Shown: positions 1-7,104 of the stretch, piece after piece | Layout: each line of letters starts with the position of its first letter | Position numbering within the stretch: the stretch's first letter is position 1 | Assembly: GCA_017614625.1 (NCBI GenBank) | Contig: JAGABK010000200.1 | Location: 1 to 13,455 of the forward strand | DNA: 13,455 nucleotides | DNA from: Spirochaetales bacterium | GTDB taxonomy: Bacteria; Spirochaetota; Spirochaetia; Sphaerochaetales; Sphaerochaetaceae | Reading direction: 5' to 3' | Position numbers and translations under genes: made by a program | The notes under the pieces: generated by a model | What the model was told of the DNA's origin: nothing | Databases searched by the model: none | The model's input: only the letters and a program-made list of their open reading frames with translations

Positions 1-12
1 ATCAGTTCCTCC
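1..12 (-). promoter_or_regulatory. Shine-Dalgarno of a gene starting just outside the window
   Basis: On the minus strand the last bases read AAGGAGGAACTGAT, with GGAGG at 12-8 and seven bases left before the window ends. A start codon should therefore lie at or just beyond base 1. This implies another minus-strand gene to the left that owns the promoter and leader at 1-320. Its product cannot be seen. Confidence 0.6.
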
Positions 13-31
13 TTGTGACCTTTTGTCACAA
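13..31 (-). promoter_or_regulatory. Perfect hairpin/operator next to the Shine-Dalgarno
   Basis: TTGTGAC and GTCACAA form a perfect 7-bp inverted repeat around a 5-base centre. On the minus strand the hairpin ends directly against AGGAGG. It could limit ribosome access or be a protein operator. It resembles a CRP/FNR-type TGTGA-TCACA site, but the gap between half-sites is seven bases rather than the usual six. The function is inferred from position only. Confidence 0.45.
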
Positions 32-290
32 ATCCAAAAAATAAATGAATGTGCTCTAAAGGCACAAAGCCTTTACCTGTTACCCTCGAGACAAACCTAT
101 TCTATTTTGGAAGTTAATTAAAAGAAGGAATCCAGCGGTCGGGAGTCCAACGTCTTGGACCGCGACATAGCACAATTTGCAAAAACCGTGTTTCTGGAAC
201 CACCTTATCACCCCTAAAATGATTGGTTTGGCTCTAGAATCCTGCTCTCCCGATATTTTTAGGGCATACCGGTGGCAAGACACCTTGGCT

Positions 291-320
291 AATATAGAAC
301 AAAATGCAAATTAATGTCAA
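291..320 (-). promoter_or_regulatory. Sigma70-type promoter driving the leftward leader
   Basis: On the minus strand a perfect TTGACA (320-315) is followed by 18 bases and TATATT (296-291), a good match to the housekeeping consensus. Transcription would start near 284 and run left into the leader. It lies about 70 bp past the stop of the SGNH-like gene, so the next gene is probably its own transcription unit. Confidence 0.6.
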
Positions 321-392
321 GCGTCGTAAATAATTTCCGTAAATTCTTTTGCGAGGCTTATTTGTCTGTTGTGAACGTTACTGTCCAGAGAA

Positions 393-1094
393 TCAGAAGG
401 TCAGGTAATCGAACACGAATCTCTCGAAGCATCCGTGTATCACCTGCCTGCCCGCTGCGTTGGGTCTGATCCCGTCGGGACCCAGCAGGTCGGTCTTCCT
501 TCCCTGCTCCATGAATGCCTGGCGGATGTCGATGAGAGGCACCTCGCGCCTGAAGGCCAGCTCCCTGACCGCATCCGAATAAAGCCTGACCGAATCCCCT
601 ATCCTGGAGTATCCGTTGCCCAGCCATCTCATGATGTTGTCGCGGTTGAGACCCCTCGTCCTGCACATATAATCTATATAAGTATTGGCGTCCACCGGCA
701 CAAGCGTGGCCAGGACCGGCATGCGGCGCCTTTCCATGGTGTAGTCTATGATCCTGTCGTAGACAGAGAGGAATTCCTCAAGGTCGGTGACCGGTCCGTG
801 CTTCTCCAGCGGGTATTTGGAGACCGCCTCGAGGTCGGGCACGCTGTCCCTGGCTCCGAAATCCATGAACACCAGGTCCCCGTCGATCCTGGGGAACATC
901 TTCTGAATATAGTCCCATGCCCTGGTCACCGGACAGCCGAGCCTGCTGAAGTCCTCAACCGTCAGACCGGCTTTCGCCGCAACGGTCCCGAACCCCAGGT
1001 TGTCGTTCACTTTGTATACTCTGTTGTCGGCATCCTGACGTACGTTCCTTAAAACGCAGCTTCCGAAAACGCTCATCTTTCCAGCCATTTCCAT
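393..1094 (-). CDS. SGNH-hydrolase-like protein with altered catalytic motif
   Basis: A 233-residue protein without signal peptide or membrane segments. It resembles the SGNH/GDSL fold: an N-terminal strand followed by FGSC (Ser12, nucleophile position), a middle FGARD (79-83) where the family has GxND, and a C-terminal DGIRPN (207-212) where active enzymes have DGxHPN. Arg210 replaces the catalytic His, so it may be inactive, use another residue such as His220, or be a related but different family. Active members hydrolyse or transfer acyl groups on glycans and lipids. The start is chosen because GGAGGT lies six bases upstream. It is last in the leftward transporter cluster, 133 bp after the metallo-beta-lactamase gene, behind a hairpin that reaches into its Shine-Dalgarno. 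No terminator is visible after it. The fold assignment is by motif only. Confidence 0.6.
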   Translation of the reverse strand: MEMAGKMSVFGSCVLRNVRQDADNRVYKVNDNLGFGTVAAKAGLTVEDFSRLGCPVTRAWDYIQKMFPRIDGDLVFMDFGARDSVPDLEAVSKYPLEKHGPVTDLEEFLSVYDRIIDYTMERRRMPVLATLVPVDANTYIDYMCRTRGLNRDNIMRWLGNGYSRIGDSVRLYSDAVRELAFRREVPLIDIRQAFMEQGRKTDLLGPDGIRPNAAGRQVIHGCFERFVFDYLTF

Positions 1095-1100
1095 AACAGT

Positions 1101-1143
1101 ACCTCCGCAAACGGTTCTGGTTAAGGAATAACCCCGTTTGCGG
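1101..1143 (-). promoter_or_regulatory. Strong hairpin overlapping the Shine-Dalgarno of the SGNH-like gene
   Basis: CCGCAAACGG (1105-1114) and CCGTTTGCGG (1134-1143) form a perfect 10-bp stem. A nested GGTTA/TAACC stem (1119-1123/1129-1133) sits inside, with a 4-base bulge. On the minus strand the 3' arm contains the first GG of the GGAGGT ribosome-binding site. No T-run follows, so it is not an ordinary terminator. It could reduce translation of the last gene or protect an mRNA end. Confidence 0.5.
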
Positions 1144-1188
1144 CTCCGGGAAATAGCAAGAAATATTCATTTTGAAGTCATAGGGACA

Positions 1189-1219
1189 ATTGACCAGTGC
1201 CGGGGCACCGGTAGTCAAT
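1189..1219 (-). other. Hairpin just after the metallo-beta-lactamase gene
   Basis: ATTGAC (1189-1194) pairs with GTCAAT (1214-1219) outside, and GTGCC (1197-1201) with GGCAC (1204-1208) inside. It lies 9 bp beyond the stop codon of the upstream gene. No T-tract follows on the minus strand, so an mRNA 3'-end or stability element is more likely than intrinsic termination. Confidence 0.4.
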
Positions 1220-1227
1220 CCTCACCA

Positions 1228-2253
1228 TCAGAGATTCGCGAACGCCTCTGGCCCGTAGCCTATGTACAGCCTCACGGTCCTTTCCTTGCTGTGCTCGTAC
1301 TCGAGTCCCGTTCCGTCGGACCAAACATGGATGTAGCCGTCGCAGTAATCCATGAGAACCTCGGACCCGGTCCTCGTGTAGCTCATGTAGGTGTTCAGGT
1401 CCATGGCCACATGGCCGGTGCCGACTGCAAGGACCGGCGTCACCGCGGCGCTGAAATCCCTGGTGCTGGACGTGTTGTGCCCGTGGTGGGGAATCTTCAG
1501 AAAGTCAACGTCCAGGACCTCGGGATACTTCGCCACGAGTTCCCACTCCTTGGCGGCATAGATGTCTCCCGTGAACAGGGCCGAGAAATCGCCGTAATCC
1601 AGTCTGAACACCAGGGAGTCGTTGTTCACGTCGGGAGTGAGCGACATGATCTTGCCCGCTTCGCCTTCAGGCGGGTTTATGATCCTGAACGAGACCCCGG
1701 ACACTTCGAAGCTGTCCCCTTCCTTCAGGATCTCACGCGGGACATTGAATATGTCGAGCATGTCCTCCATCTGGGTGATGCTTCCCCACGACGAGTTGTA
1801 GGTGCCGTTGTAGTAGCATTTGCCCACCTTGAAGTACTGCAGGATCGTGTTCGCCCCGTTGTATATGCCTGCCGCGTGGTCGTTGTGCGGATGGGTGATG
1901 AAGATGTAGTCCAGTTCCCAGACTCCCATCTTCATGAGGTTCAGGGCCAGAAGAGGCGCATAGTTCCCCATTCCCGCATCCACCAGCATCGTCTGTCCGT
2001 TCGGGAAGACTATCAGACAGCTGTCTCCCCATTTCTGGGCGTCGCCGGAAGGATCGCCGACTTTCAGCCCCATGCTCGCCATGAAATAGAAATGCAGCTT
2101 CCCGTCGTTCTGCACGACATAGGGTGTGGAGTACTGTTCATAGGCCTCGAGCTTCTCGGGAATCGTTCTCTCCGGCACCTTGCCGGTGCCGCAGGAAACG
2201 GCAAGTACGACCGCCAGCAGCAGGATCGCGGTCAGGGTTAATAATCTCTTCAT
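1228..2253 (-). CDS. ComEC/Rec2-like metallo-beta-lactamase-fold hydrolase, predicted lipoprotein
   Basis: A 341-residue protein starting MKRLLTLT. The N-terminus is a signal peptide with a lipobox-like AVSC, making Cys21 the likely lipidated residue, so the enzyme should sit outside the cytoplasmic membrane. The metal-binding motif THPHNDHAAG (120-129; HxHxDH), NNDSLVFRLDYGDFSALFTGD (Asp230) and IPHHGHN (254-260) are the hallmarks of the soluble hydrolase domain related to the C-terminal part of ComEC. Such domains bind two metal ions and hydrolyse phosphodiester or similar bonds. The DNA-channel domain of ComEC is absent. The upstream ATG seven codons earlier is rejected because AGGAAGG lies eight bases before this ATG. 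It follows the solute-binding gene, separated by a terminator-like hairpin. A role on the transporter's substrate outside the cell is inference. Confidence 0.8.
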   Translation of the reverse strand: MKRLLTLTAILLLAVVLAVSCGTGKVPERTIPEKLEAYEQYSTPYVVQNDGKLHFYFMASMGLKVGDPSGDAQKWGDSCLIVFPNGQTMLVDAGMGNYAPLLALNLMKMGVWELDYIFITHPHNDHAAGIYNGANTILQYFKVGKCYYNGTYNSSWGSITQMEDMLDIFNVPREILKEGDSFEVSGVSFRIINPPEGEAGKIMSLTPDVNNDSLVFRLDYGDFSALFTGDIYAAKEWELVAKYPEVLDVDFLKIPHHGHNTSSTRDFSAAVTPVLAVGTGHVAMDLNTYMSYTRTGSEVLMDYCDGYIHVWSDGTGLEYEHSKERTVRLYIGYGPEAFANL

Positions 2254-2275
2254 ATCGGCAACCTTCCTTCTCATG

Positions 2276-2311
2276 AAAAACTGCCGCCGAAAGATGCTCT
2301 TTCAACGGCAG
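2276..2311 (-). terminator. Terminator or attenuator after the solute-binding protein gene
   Basis: CTGCCG (2281-2286) pairs with CGGCAG (2306-2311), and GAAAGA (2289-2294) pairs with TCTTTC (2298-2303) inside, separated by a 2x2 internal loop, with a 3-base tip. On the minus strand a TTTTT run (2280-2276) follows at once. It lies 25 bp after the solute-binding gene and just before the next gene's Shine-Dalgarno. It probably ends part of the transcripts and lowers expression of the two distal genes. Confidence 0.65.
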
Positions 2312-2336
2312 GTTTTCAGATTCCGTCAATCAATCA

Positions 2337-3701
2337 TCACCTGTTGGTGAGATTGTACATCTTGAACGCTTCGTTGATGGTCTCGCACATCTGGTCTATC
2401 GAAGCCTGGACATCCGCTCCGTTGATGACAGCCTCAAGACAGGTGGCACCTGCGGGAGAGTAGATGTTGTTCACGGCAGTGAATGCGTAGAATGCGCTTG
2501 TATCGGATTTCCCGAGAGCCTCGAGGACCTTGGCGGTGTAGTTGTCGGTCTTCAGGATCTCCTGGTACTCGGGAGTCTGAGCCACGGCGTCGTACATCGG
2601 GAGGTAACCGGTCTGGGCCATCCAGCGGAGCTGCACGGACGGCGAGTCGAAGTACTTGATGAACTCGAAGGCGCCCTGCTGCTGCTCGGGATATCCATTG
2701 TCGATGATGAAGAAGCCGTTGCCGGACGAGCAGAAACCGGTCTGCTTTCCGTTGTCGGTTGCGGAGAACATCGGAACGAATCCGTAGTTTCCTCCGGTCT
2801 GCTCGAAGACCTGCTGCAGCGTACTCTTGTAGGAGTTGGTGGTGATGATCATGGCAAGGTCGCCTGCACCCATTGCGGGGATGAGGTCGGTCTTGATCTT
2901 GGATCCGACGGGATAGACGTAGCCCTTGGCTCCGAGATCAGCCCACTCCTTGTAGTAGTTGAAGCAGATTTCCTTCAGCGGGCCTTCGTTGTAGAGGCAC
3001 TTCGTGGGAAGGGCGTCGACTCCGTTGTTGTTGTCGACGGTGTACAGACCCTCTCTGTGGAAGCAGTAGTTGGCCCATATTCCGGAGTGCTCCTCAGCCA
3101 GACCATACTTCGCATAGCCGCCCTCGCAGATCTTCAGTGCTGCGGCATAGACTCTGTCGAAGCTTGTCAGCGAATACGGATCGATTCCGGCCTTGGCCAT
3201 GACATCTGCATTGTAGAAGAAGCCGGAGAGGGAGAATCCGAGAGGAATTCCGACCAGCCTTCCGTTGATTCCGTATGTGGACACGAGGTTTCCGTAGAAA
3301 TTGTAAGACCAGGTGGAATCGGCATCGATGAAGTCCTGTGCATACTTCACAAGTCCGGAGTGCAGGTAGGAACCGACTGTCTCGGACGAGCTGTTGCACA
3401 TTGCGGGAAGGTTTTCGCGGTCAGTAGCCATGAGCTTGGCGAACTGGTCGTAGTAACCGCCGTTGTACTCCGGAATGACGACATATTTGTCCTGGCTTGC
3501 ATTGAATTCCTCGATGATTCCGTCGACGAATTCAGCCGACTTTCCGGTGTAGCATCTCCAGTACGGGACGATGATCTTGCCGTCCTGGGTGGGAGCAGCG
3601 GCCTTCTGTTCGGGCTCCGGCGCCGAATCCTCCGAACCGCCCTGTGCGAACAGGCACACGGCAAGCAGCAGCACGCAAAGAACCATAAGCAGTTTTTTCA
3701 T
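2337..3701 (-). CDS. ABC transporter extracytoplasmic solute-binding protein, family 1 (CUT1/UgpB-like)
   Basis: A 454-residue protein with a signal peptide ending around LFA|QGGSE (cleavage near residue 19). Cys16 could alternatively belong to a loose spirochaetal lipobox. A low-complexity Glu/Ala/Pro linker (about 24-37) leads to the mature domain opening with IIVPYWRCYTGKSAEF and a FVDGIIEEFN helix, as in family 1 sugar or glycerol-phosphate binding proteins. The length is typical. It should capture the substrate and deliver it to the two permeases upstream. The start is set by AAGGAG eight bases before ATGAAAAAA; the frame extends to a TTG nine codons earlier, but that lies upstream of this ribosome-binding site. 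The gene follows the permeases rather than leading them, with two hairpins before it and one behind it, suggesting separately stabilised mRNA. The ligand cannot be named from sequence. Confidence 0.9.
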   Translation of the reverse strand: MKKLLMVLCVLLLAVCLFAQGGSEDSAPEPEQKAAAPTQDGKIIVPYWRCYTGKSAEFVDGIIEEFNASQDKYVVIPEYNGGYYDQFAKLMATDRENLPAMCNSSSETVGSYLHSGLVKYAQDFIDADSTWSYNFYGNLVSTYGINGRLVGIPLGFSLSGFFYNADVMAKAGIDPYSLTSFDRVYAAALKICEGGYAKYGLAEEHSGIWANYCFHREGLYTVDNNNGVDALPTKCLYNEGPLKEICFNYYKEWADLGAKGYVYPVGSKIKTDLIPAMGAGDLAMIITTNSYKSTLQQVFEQTGGNYGFVPMFSATDNGKQTGFCSSGNGFFIIDNGYPEQQQGAFEFIKYFDSPSVQLRWMAQTGYLPMYDAVAQTPEYQEILKTDNYTAKVLEALGKSDTSAFYAFTAVNNIYSPAGATCLEAVINGADVQASIDQMCETINEAFKMYNLTNR

Positions 3702-3721
3702 ATTCATATCTCCTTTTTTCT

Positions 3722-3767
3722 CCGCCAACGGCGGTTATTCCATATCTGAACCGGCAGAGCCGGGTTC
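3722..3767 (-). other. Tandem hairpins upstream of the solute-binding gene
   Basis: Two inverted repeats fill most of the 64-bp gap between the second permease and the binding-protein gene. CCGCC-AAC-GGCGG is at 3722-3734. GAACCGGC-AGA-GCCGGGTTC is at 3748-3767 and overlaps the permease stop codon. Neither is followed by a T-run on the minus strand. Such elements often protect a downstream mRNA segment, which would fit a binding protein needed in excess over permeases. That role is inference. Confidence 0.45.
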
Positions 3768-4602
3768 ATCCTTTGACGGCTCCGGCCGTCATTCCCTTGA
3801 CAAGGAACTTCTGACCGAAGATGAACACTATCACCGCGGGGATCACGCAGAACGAGGCTCCCGCGAGTATGTATGCGACCTTTCCGTTCTCCCCTCCTTC
3901 CAGATAAGCCATTCCGAGCTGGATGGTGCGCATCCTGTCCTTGTCAACGACGAGCAGAGGCCAGAAATACCTGTTGTAGATGGCGATGAACTCATAGATC
4001 GCAAGCGAGGCCATGGACGGAATCGACAGCGGAACCGCAACACGCCACATGAAACCGAGTTTGCTGCAGCCGTCGATCTCCGCGGCTTCGGAAAGCTCGC
4101 GCGGGATGGTCAGGAAGAACTGCCTCATCAGGAATATCCCCATGCCTCCCACGAGATAGGGCAACGCCATTCCCAGATGGGTGTTCGTCAGGTGCCAGTG
4201 CTGGATCTGGATGTAATTCGAAATGACTATGACATCACCCGGAATCATGACCGACGCCAGGACCAGAGACCAGAGGAACCTCTTGCCCCTGAACCTGTAG
4301 AAAACCATGGCATAGGCCGCCATGCTGCAGAAGGCAAGCTGGCAGACGATGACGGAGAAGCACTGGATGAAAGTGTTGACCAGGTATTTCTGCATCTTGA
4401 CCTTGAACAGGACGTACCAGAAGTTCTCGAGCGTCGGAGATTTCGGGAAAAACGTCCCGAGCGTGGAAACCAGCAGTTCCCCGTTGGGTTTGAACGAGTA
4501 GATGAAGCATATGATTATAGGGGAAGTGAAAATCAGGCCTGCGAGGATCTTCACAATGTAGGACACGATCGTGCCCGGCTTTTTTATACGTACAGCCTTC
4601 AT
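3766..4602 (-). CDS. ABC transporter permease, CUT1 MalG/UgpE-like
   Basis: A 278-residue integral membrane protein with about six hydrophobic segments, the first near residues 14-36. The EAA loop lies at 168-192, around RELSEAAEIDGCSKLGFMW, the site that docks onto the ATP-binding subunit in the cytoplasm. Length and motif fit the second permease of CUT1 carbohydrate importers. Its ATG overlaps the TGA of the preceding permease as ATGA (4599-4602), indicating translational coupling and a stoichiometric pair. The own ribosome-binding site is weak, consistent with coupling. No ATPase gene lies in the cluster, so a shared MsmK/UgpC-type ATPase elsewhere is expected. Confidence 0.92.
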   Translation of the reverse strand: MKAVRIKKPGTIVSYIVKILAGLIFTSPIIICFIYSFKPNGELLVSTLGTFFPKSPTLENFWYVLFKVKMQKYLVNTFIQCFSVIVCQLAFCSMAAYAMVFYRFRGKRFLWSLVLASVMIPGDVIVISNYIQIQHWHLTNTHLGMALPYLVGGMGIFLMRQFFLTIPRELSEAAEIDGCSKLGFMWRVAVPLSIPSMASLAIYEFIAIYNRYFWPLLVVDKDRMRTIQLGMAYLEGGENGKVAYILAGASFCVIPAVIVFIFGQKFLVKGMTAGAVKG

Positions 4603-5486
4603 TTGTAAAACACCAACCTCCCCTCAAGCGCGTTCTGGATCCTGTTTGCGACCAACAGGATGATGAACAGGATCAAAGCATCGACACACGCAGTCTCATA
4701 GCGCGAGTTCTTCATTGCGTTCTCATACATCTCGTAGATGATCGTCTTGGTCGAATTGTTCGGACCTCCGGCGGTCAGAAGCTTTATCTGGCCGAAAGCC
4801 TTGAAACAGCTGTTGATGTTGAGGAACACGACGAAGAAGATCTGCGGCGACGCTATCGGAATGAATATCTTGAGGGCCTTTCTTATAGGGCCCGCCCCGT
4901 CCAGGGTCGCGCATTCGACCAGTTCCTGAGGCACGTTCCTGAATCCGACGAGCAGGAATATGTAGCTGGAGCCTATGTGAAGCCATACGGTGACGAAGGC
5001 AACGGCAATCAACGCCCACTTCGGATCCTGAAGCCATGCGATGCTTGTACCCAGAATGCCGTTGATGAGGCCGCCCTCCTTCTTCATCAGGAACTCGAAG
5101 ATGACCGAAGCGGGGACGGAGGCAACTGCCATGGGTATGGCGAACATGACCTCGTAGACCCTGCTCCCCTTCTCCTTCGCTGCGCTGGCAAGGGCGAAGA
5201 TCATGGAGAACAAAAGCGTCCCGACACCGACCAGTCCGGCGAACTTGAAGGTGTTGCCCATGATTTTCGGGAAGAGAGAGGATTTGAAGACCCTCACGAA
5301 GTTGTCGAATCCCGCCCACTGGACGAAATCGCCTTTCTTGTTCGTATAGGAAAAGGAAAGGAAGAGCGTCTTGAAGAACGGCCAGAACGTGAACAGGCAG
5401 AACAGGGTTATGGCCGGCAGCATCAGGACGTATGGGGCCAGTTCGAACCTTCCCCGTTTTCTGGCAAGCAGTTTTTCCTTTCTCAT
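4599..5486 (-). CDS. ABC transporter permease, CUT1 MalF/UgpA-like
   Basis: A 295-residue membrane protein with a basic N-terminus (MRKEKLLARKRGRF), a first membrane segment at about 17-38 and further segments through the C-terminus. The EAA loop lies at 187-212, around QELVECATLDGAGPIRKAL. It is the first permease of a CUT1 importer, pairing with the next gene. Two upstream in-frame ATGs exist, one of which overlaps the stop of the M81 gene as ATGA. I chose the ATG at 5486 because GGAGGG (5499-5494) sits eight bases before it, and the other starts have no proper spacing. The gap to the M81 gene upstream is then 17 bp, so the peptidase and permease genes are co-transcribed. Confidence 0.92.
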   Translation of the reverse strand: MRKEKLLARKRGRFELAPYVLMLPAITLFCLFTFWPFFKTLFLSFSYTNKKGDFVQWAGFDNFVRVFKSSLFPKIMGNTFKFAGLVGVGTLLFSMIFALASAAKEKGSRVYEVMFAIPMAVASVPASVIFEFLMKKEGGLINGILGTSIAWLQDPKWALIAVAFVTVWLHIGSSYIFLLVGFRNVPQELVECATLDGAGPIRKALKIFIPIASPQIFFVVFLNINSCFKAFGQIKLLTAGGPNNSTKTIIYEMYENAMKNSRYETACVDALILFIILLVANRIQNALEGRLVFYK

Positions 5487-5503
5487 GTGCATTGCCCTCC
5501 AAT

Positions 5504-7006
5504 TCATCTCAAAGCTACGGGTTCAGGAATCTCATAGCCGGAGATGTCGCTGAACGGATAGAAATATCTCGGGAGCCTCTTGAACCGCAGAAGCCCGAGG
5601 TTGATGGGCGCAGTACCCGGCGTGTCGGTCTCGCAGATGTCGGACGCGATCGGTTCGTATGCGACCCTGAACGACGTGCAGGCCTTCACAATCACCAGGT
5701 CGTAGAACGTGGGCTCCACACCGAAATGCCTGTACAGCTGCAGGTCACCGGGATAGCTGATCGCCTCGCATATGACGATGTCGACGTTGTTCCACCTGAC
5801 GGTCACGACTCTTCCGCAGTCATGGGGCGTTCCCCTGCCTGCAGGCCCTTCGGCCGTGAATACCCCGTTGTGCAGGGAAAGCACCTCGACCTCTATCTCC
5901 ACGGGCCTGTAGAACTCATGGCTCATGGTCGCGCCGAGCCTTATGCGGTTGACCGATCCTATGCCCCTGTTCCACAGCTCCTTGACCGCAGGGGTGTCCT
6001 TGATGTAGAAGGCCGCACGGACATTCGAACCCAGGGCCTTGATCCTCTCCAGGACCGCCGGGCTGTCTCCACAGGCTCCGGCGTTCGGAGAGTCGGAGGA
6101 ATCGACAAGTATGACAGGCTTTCCGCTCTGGTTCTTCTCCGCCTTCCGGATCACTTCATCTATCTGATAGAGGTCCTGCCTGAAGTTGTCCCTCATGCCG
6201 AAGAGCTTCTGCGCGAAATCAGTTGCGCAGGCCTTCGCCTCGTCCTCATCCTCGCCTATGGTGACGACGCATGTCCCTCCGAGTTCGACATCCAGCCACG
6301 GCTGCATCTGGAAGATCGTGTAGTCCAGGATCCTTCCCTTGGCGACCTGCTTCTGGGCATAGTCCGCAAGGGCCCCGAAACTGCCGCGCAAAGTAGTGTA
6401 CGAGCTTGCCGGGACTATCATGGGTATCACGGTCCTGTATGTCTTCGCATGGATCTTCCCGTTCAGGGTATCCAGAAGAATTCCCGCGGCCCTTGCCCCG
6501 GTCTCGAAGAAATCCACATGGGGATATGTCTGGTAGCCGCAGATGAAATCCGCATTGCGGTGTATCTTGTCCGTTATGTTGGCATGAAGGTCGAACGACG
6601 CAGATATCAGGGTGCCGGGACCCACCTGCTCCCTGAGGGCCTCCAGTATGAATCCGCAGACATCCTCTATACTCTCCGACTGGGTCGCTCCGTGCATCGA
6701 GACGAGCAGACCGTCAAGCGGAAGCTCTTTTTTCAGCATGGTCATGGTCTTTTCAATGAACTTCCTGACAACGGCATCCTTCACCGGACCTCCGCTGTCC
6801 GCATGCATCGAGAACAGCATGATGGGTTCGACACCGGCTTTCTCCAGCACATCCAGCATTCCGCCGACAGCCACCTGCTTCCCATGCAGGGCGTCATGGA
6901 AAACCTGCCCCTCGTGGATTCCTCCAAGCTCGAAGAAACCGAAATCGGCCGGTATGGGATTAAAGGCATTAGATTCCTGACGGAACTCGCAAATGGCAAT
7001 CTTCAT
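5504..7006 (-). CDS. M81-family (MlrC-like) metallopeptidase, transporter-linked copy
   Basis: A 500-residue cytoplasmic protein of typical M81 length. The N-terminal domain opens with FRQESNAFNP (8-17), the family's Glu-Ser/Thr-Asn signature, then VSMHGATQSE (102-111), FDLHANIT (138-145) and YPHVDF (161-166). By analogy with microcystinase C, Asp139, His141 and His163 are likely zinc ligands; the 22-residue spacing between the two His agrees. The C-terminal MlrC_C domain shows DSPNAGACGDSPAVLERI. MlrC itself cleaves peptide bonds in linear microcystin intermediates, but most M81 proteins have unknown substrates. It is first in the operon with the ABC permeases, arguing that it processes the imported compound. 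It shares about 55-60% of residues by eye with the paralogue at 8060-9547. The start MKIAIC is shared with that paralogue (MRIAIC). Confidence 0.88.
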   Translation of the reverse strand: MKIAICEFRQESNAFNPIPADFGFFELGGIHEGQVFHDALHGKQVAVGGMLDVLEKAGVEPIMLFSMHADSGGPVKDAVVRKFIEKTMTMLKKELPLDGLLVSMHGATQSESIEDVCGFILEALREQVGPGTLISASFDLHANITDKIHRNADFICGYQTYPHVDFFETGARAAGILLDTLNGKIHAKTYRTVIPMIVPASSYTTLRGSFGALADYAQKQVAKGRILDYTIFQMQPWLDVELGGTCVVTIGEDEDEAKACATDFAQKLFGMRDNFRQDLYQIDEVIRKAEKNQSGKPVILVDSSDSPNAGACGDSPAVLERIKALGSNVRAAFYIKDTPAVKELWNRGIGSVNRIRLGATMSHEFYRPVEIEVEVLSLHNGVFTAEGPAGRGTPHDCGRVVTVRWNNVDIVICEAISYPGDLQLYRHFGVEPTFYDLVIVKACTSFRVAYEPIASDICETDTPGTAPINLGLLRFKRLPRYFYPFSDISGYEIPEPVALR

Positions 7007-7066
7007 TATGAATTATCTTCCCTCCCGTCTCCGAATACCCCATAAAATATTCGAACAGTCAATTTC

Positions 7067-7094
7067 AGGATAAGCCAGATAATGCATTTGTCAA
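7067..7094 (-). promoter_or_regulatory. Probable promoter of the M81-ABC transporter operon
   Basis: On the minus strand TTGACA (7094-7089), a 16-base spacer and TATCCT (7072-7067) lie 60-90 bp upstream of the M81 start codon. The -35 is perfect and the -10 is weaker, as is common for a controlled promoter. A TTGCA half-site lies directly upstream at 7105-7109. The gene's Shine-Dalgarno, GGGAGGG near 7021-7027, is somewhat distant from the ATG. Confidence 0.5.
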
Positions 7095-7104
7095 CACTTG
7101 AAGC

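Larger units (their letters stand above)
1..290 (-). ncRNA. Candidate structured 5' leader or small RNA, unidentified class
   Basis: This stretch has no convincing gene. Read on the minus strand from the promoter at 291-320, it can fold into an interrupted rod. GGTGG at 271-275 faces CCACC at 200-204, and TTTTAGGG at 257-264 faces CCCTAAAA at 212-219. An outer GTGT/ACAC pair lies next to a run of five T (complement of 181-185). A second element at 135-163 has two mutually exclusive helices, GCGGTC/GACCGC and GTCCAA/TTGGAC, sharing three bases. A third hairpin (TAAAGGC/GCCTTTA) occupies 57-75. I do not recognise a known riboswitch, 6S RNA or T-box signature. A GTG-started 67-codon frame lies inside but has no ribosome-binding site. 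Confidence 0.4.

Noticed and set aside
80..283. Minus-strand 67-codon frame in the leader
   Set aside because: Its GTG would lie at the transcription start with no ribosome-binding site, and its sequence overlaps the predicted RNA helices. It resembles no protein I know.
1189..1219. Intrinsic terminator after the metallo-beta-lactamase gene
   Set aside because: The hairpin is clear, but the following minus-strand bases have no T-run, so I list it only as a hairpin.
3702..3728. TTG-started longer form of the solute-binding protein
   Set aside because: It would precede its ribosome-binding site and bury the signal peptide behind nine charged or polar residues.
5487..5507. Permease start overlapping the M81 stop codon (ATGA)
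   Set aside because: GGAGGG has correct spacing only for the ATG at 5486. The earlier ATGs lie upstream of it or within two bases of it.
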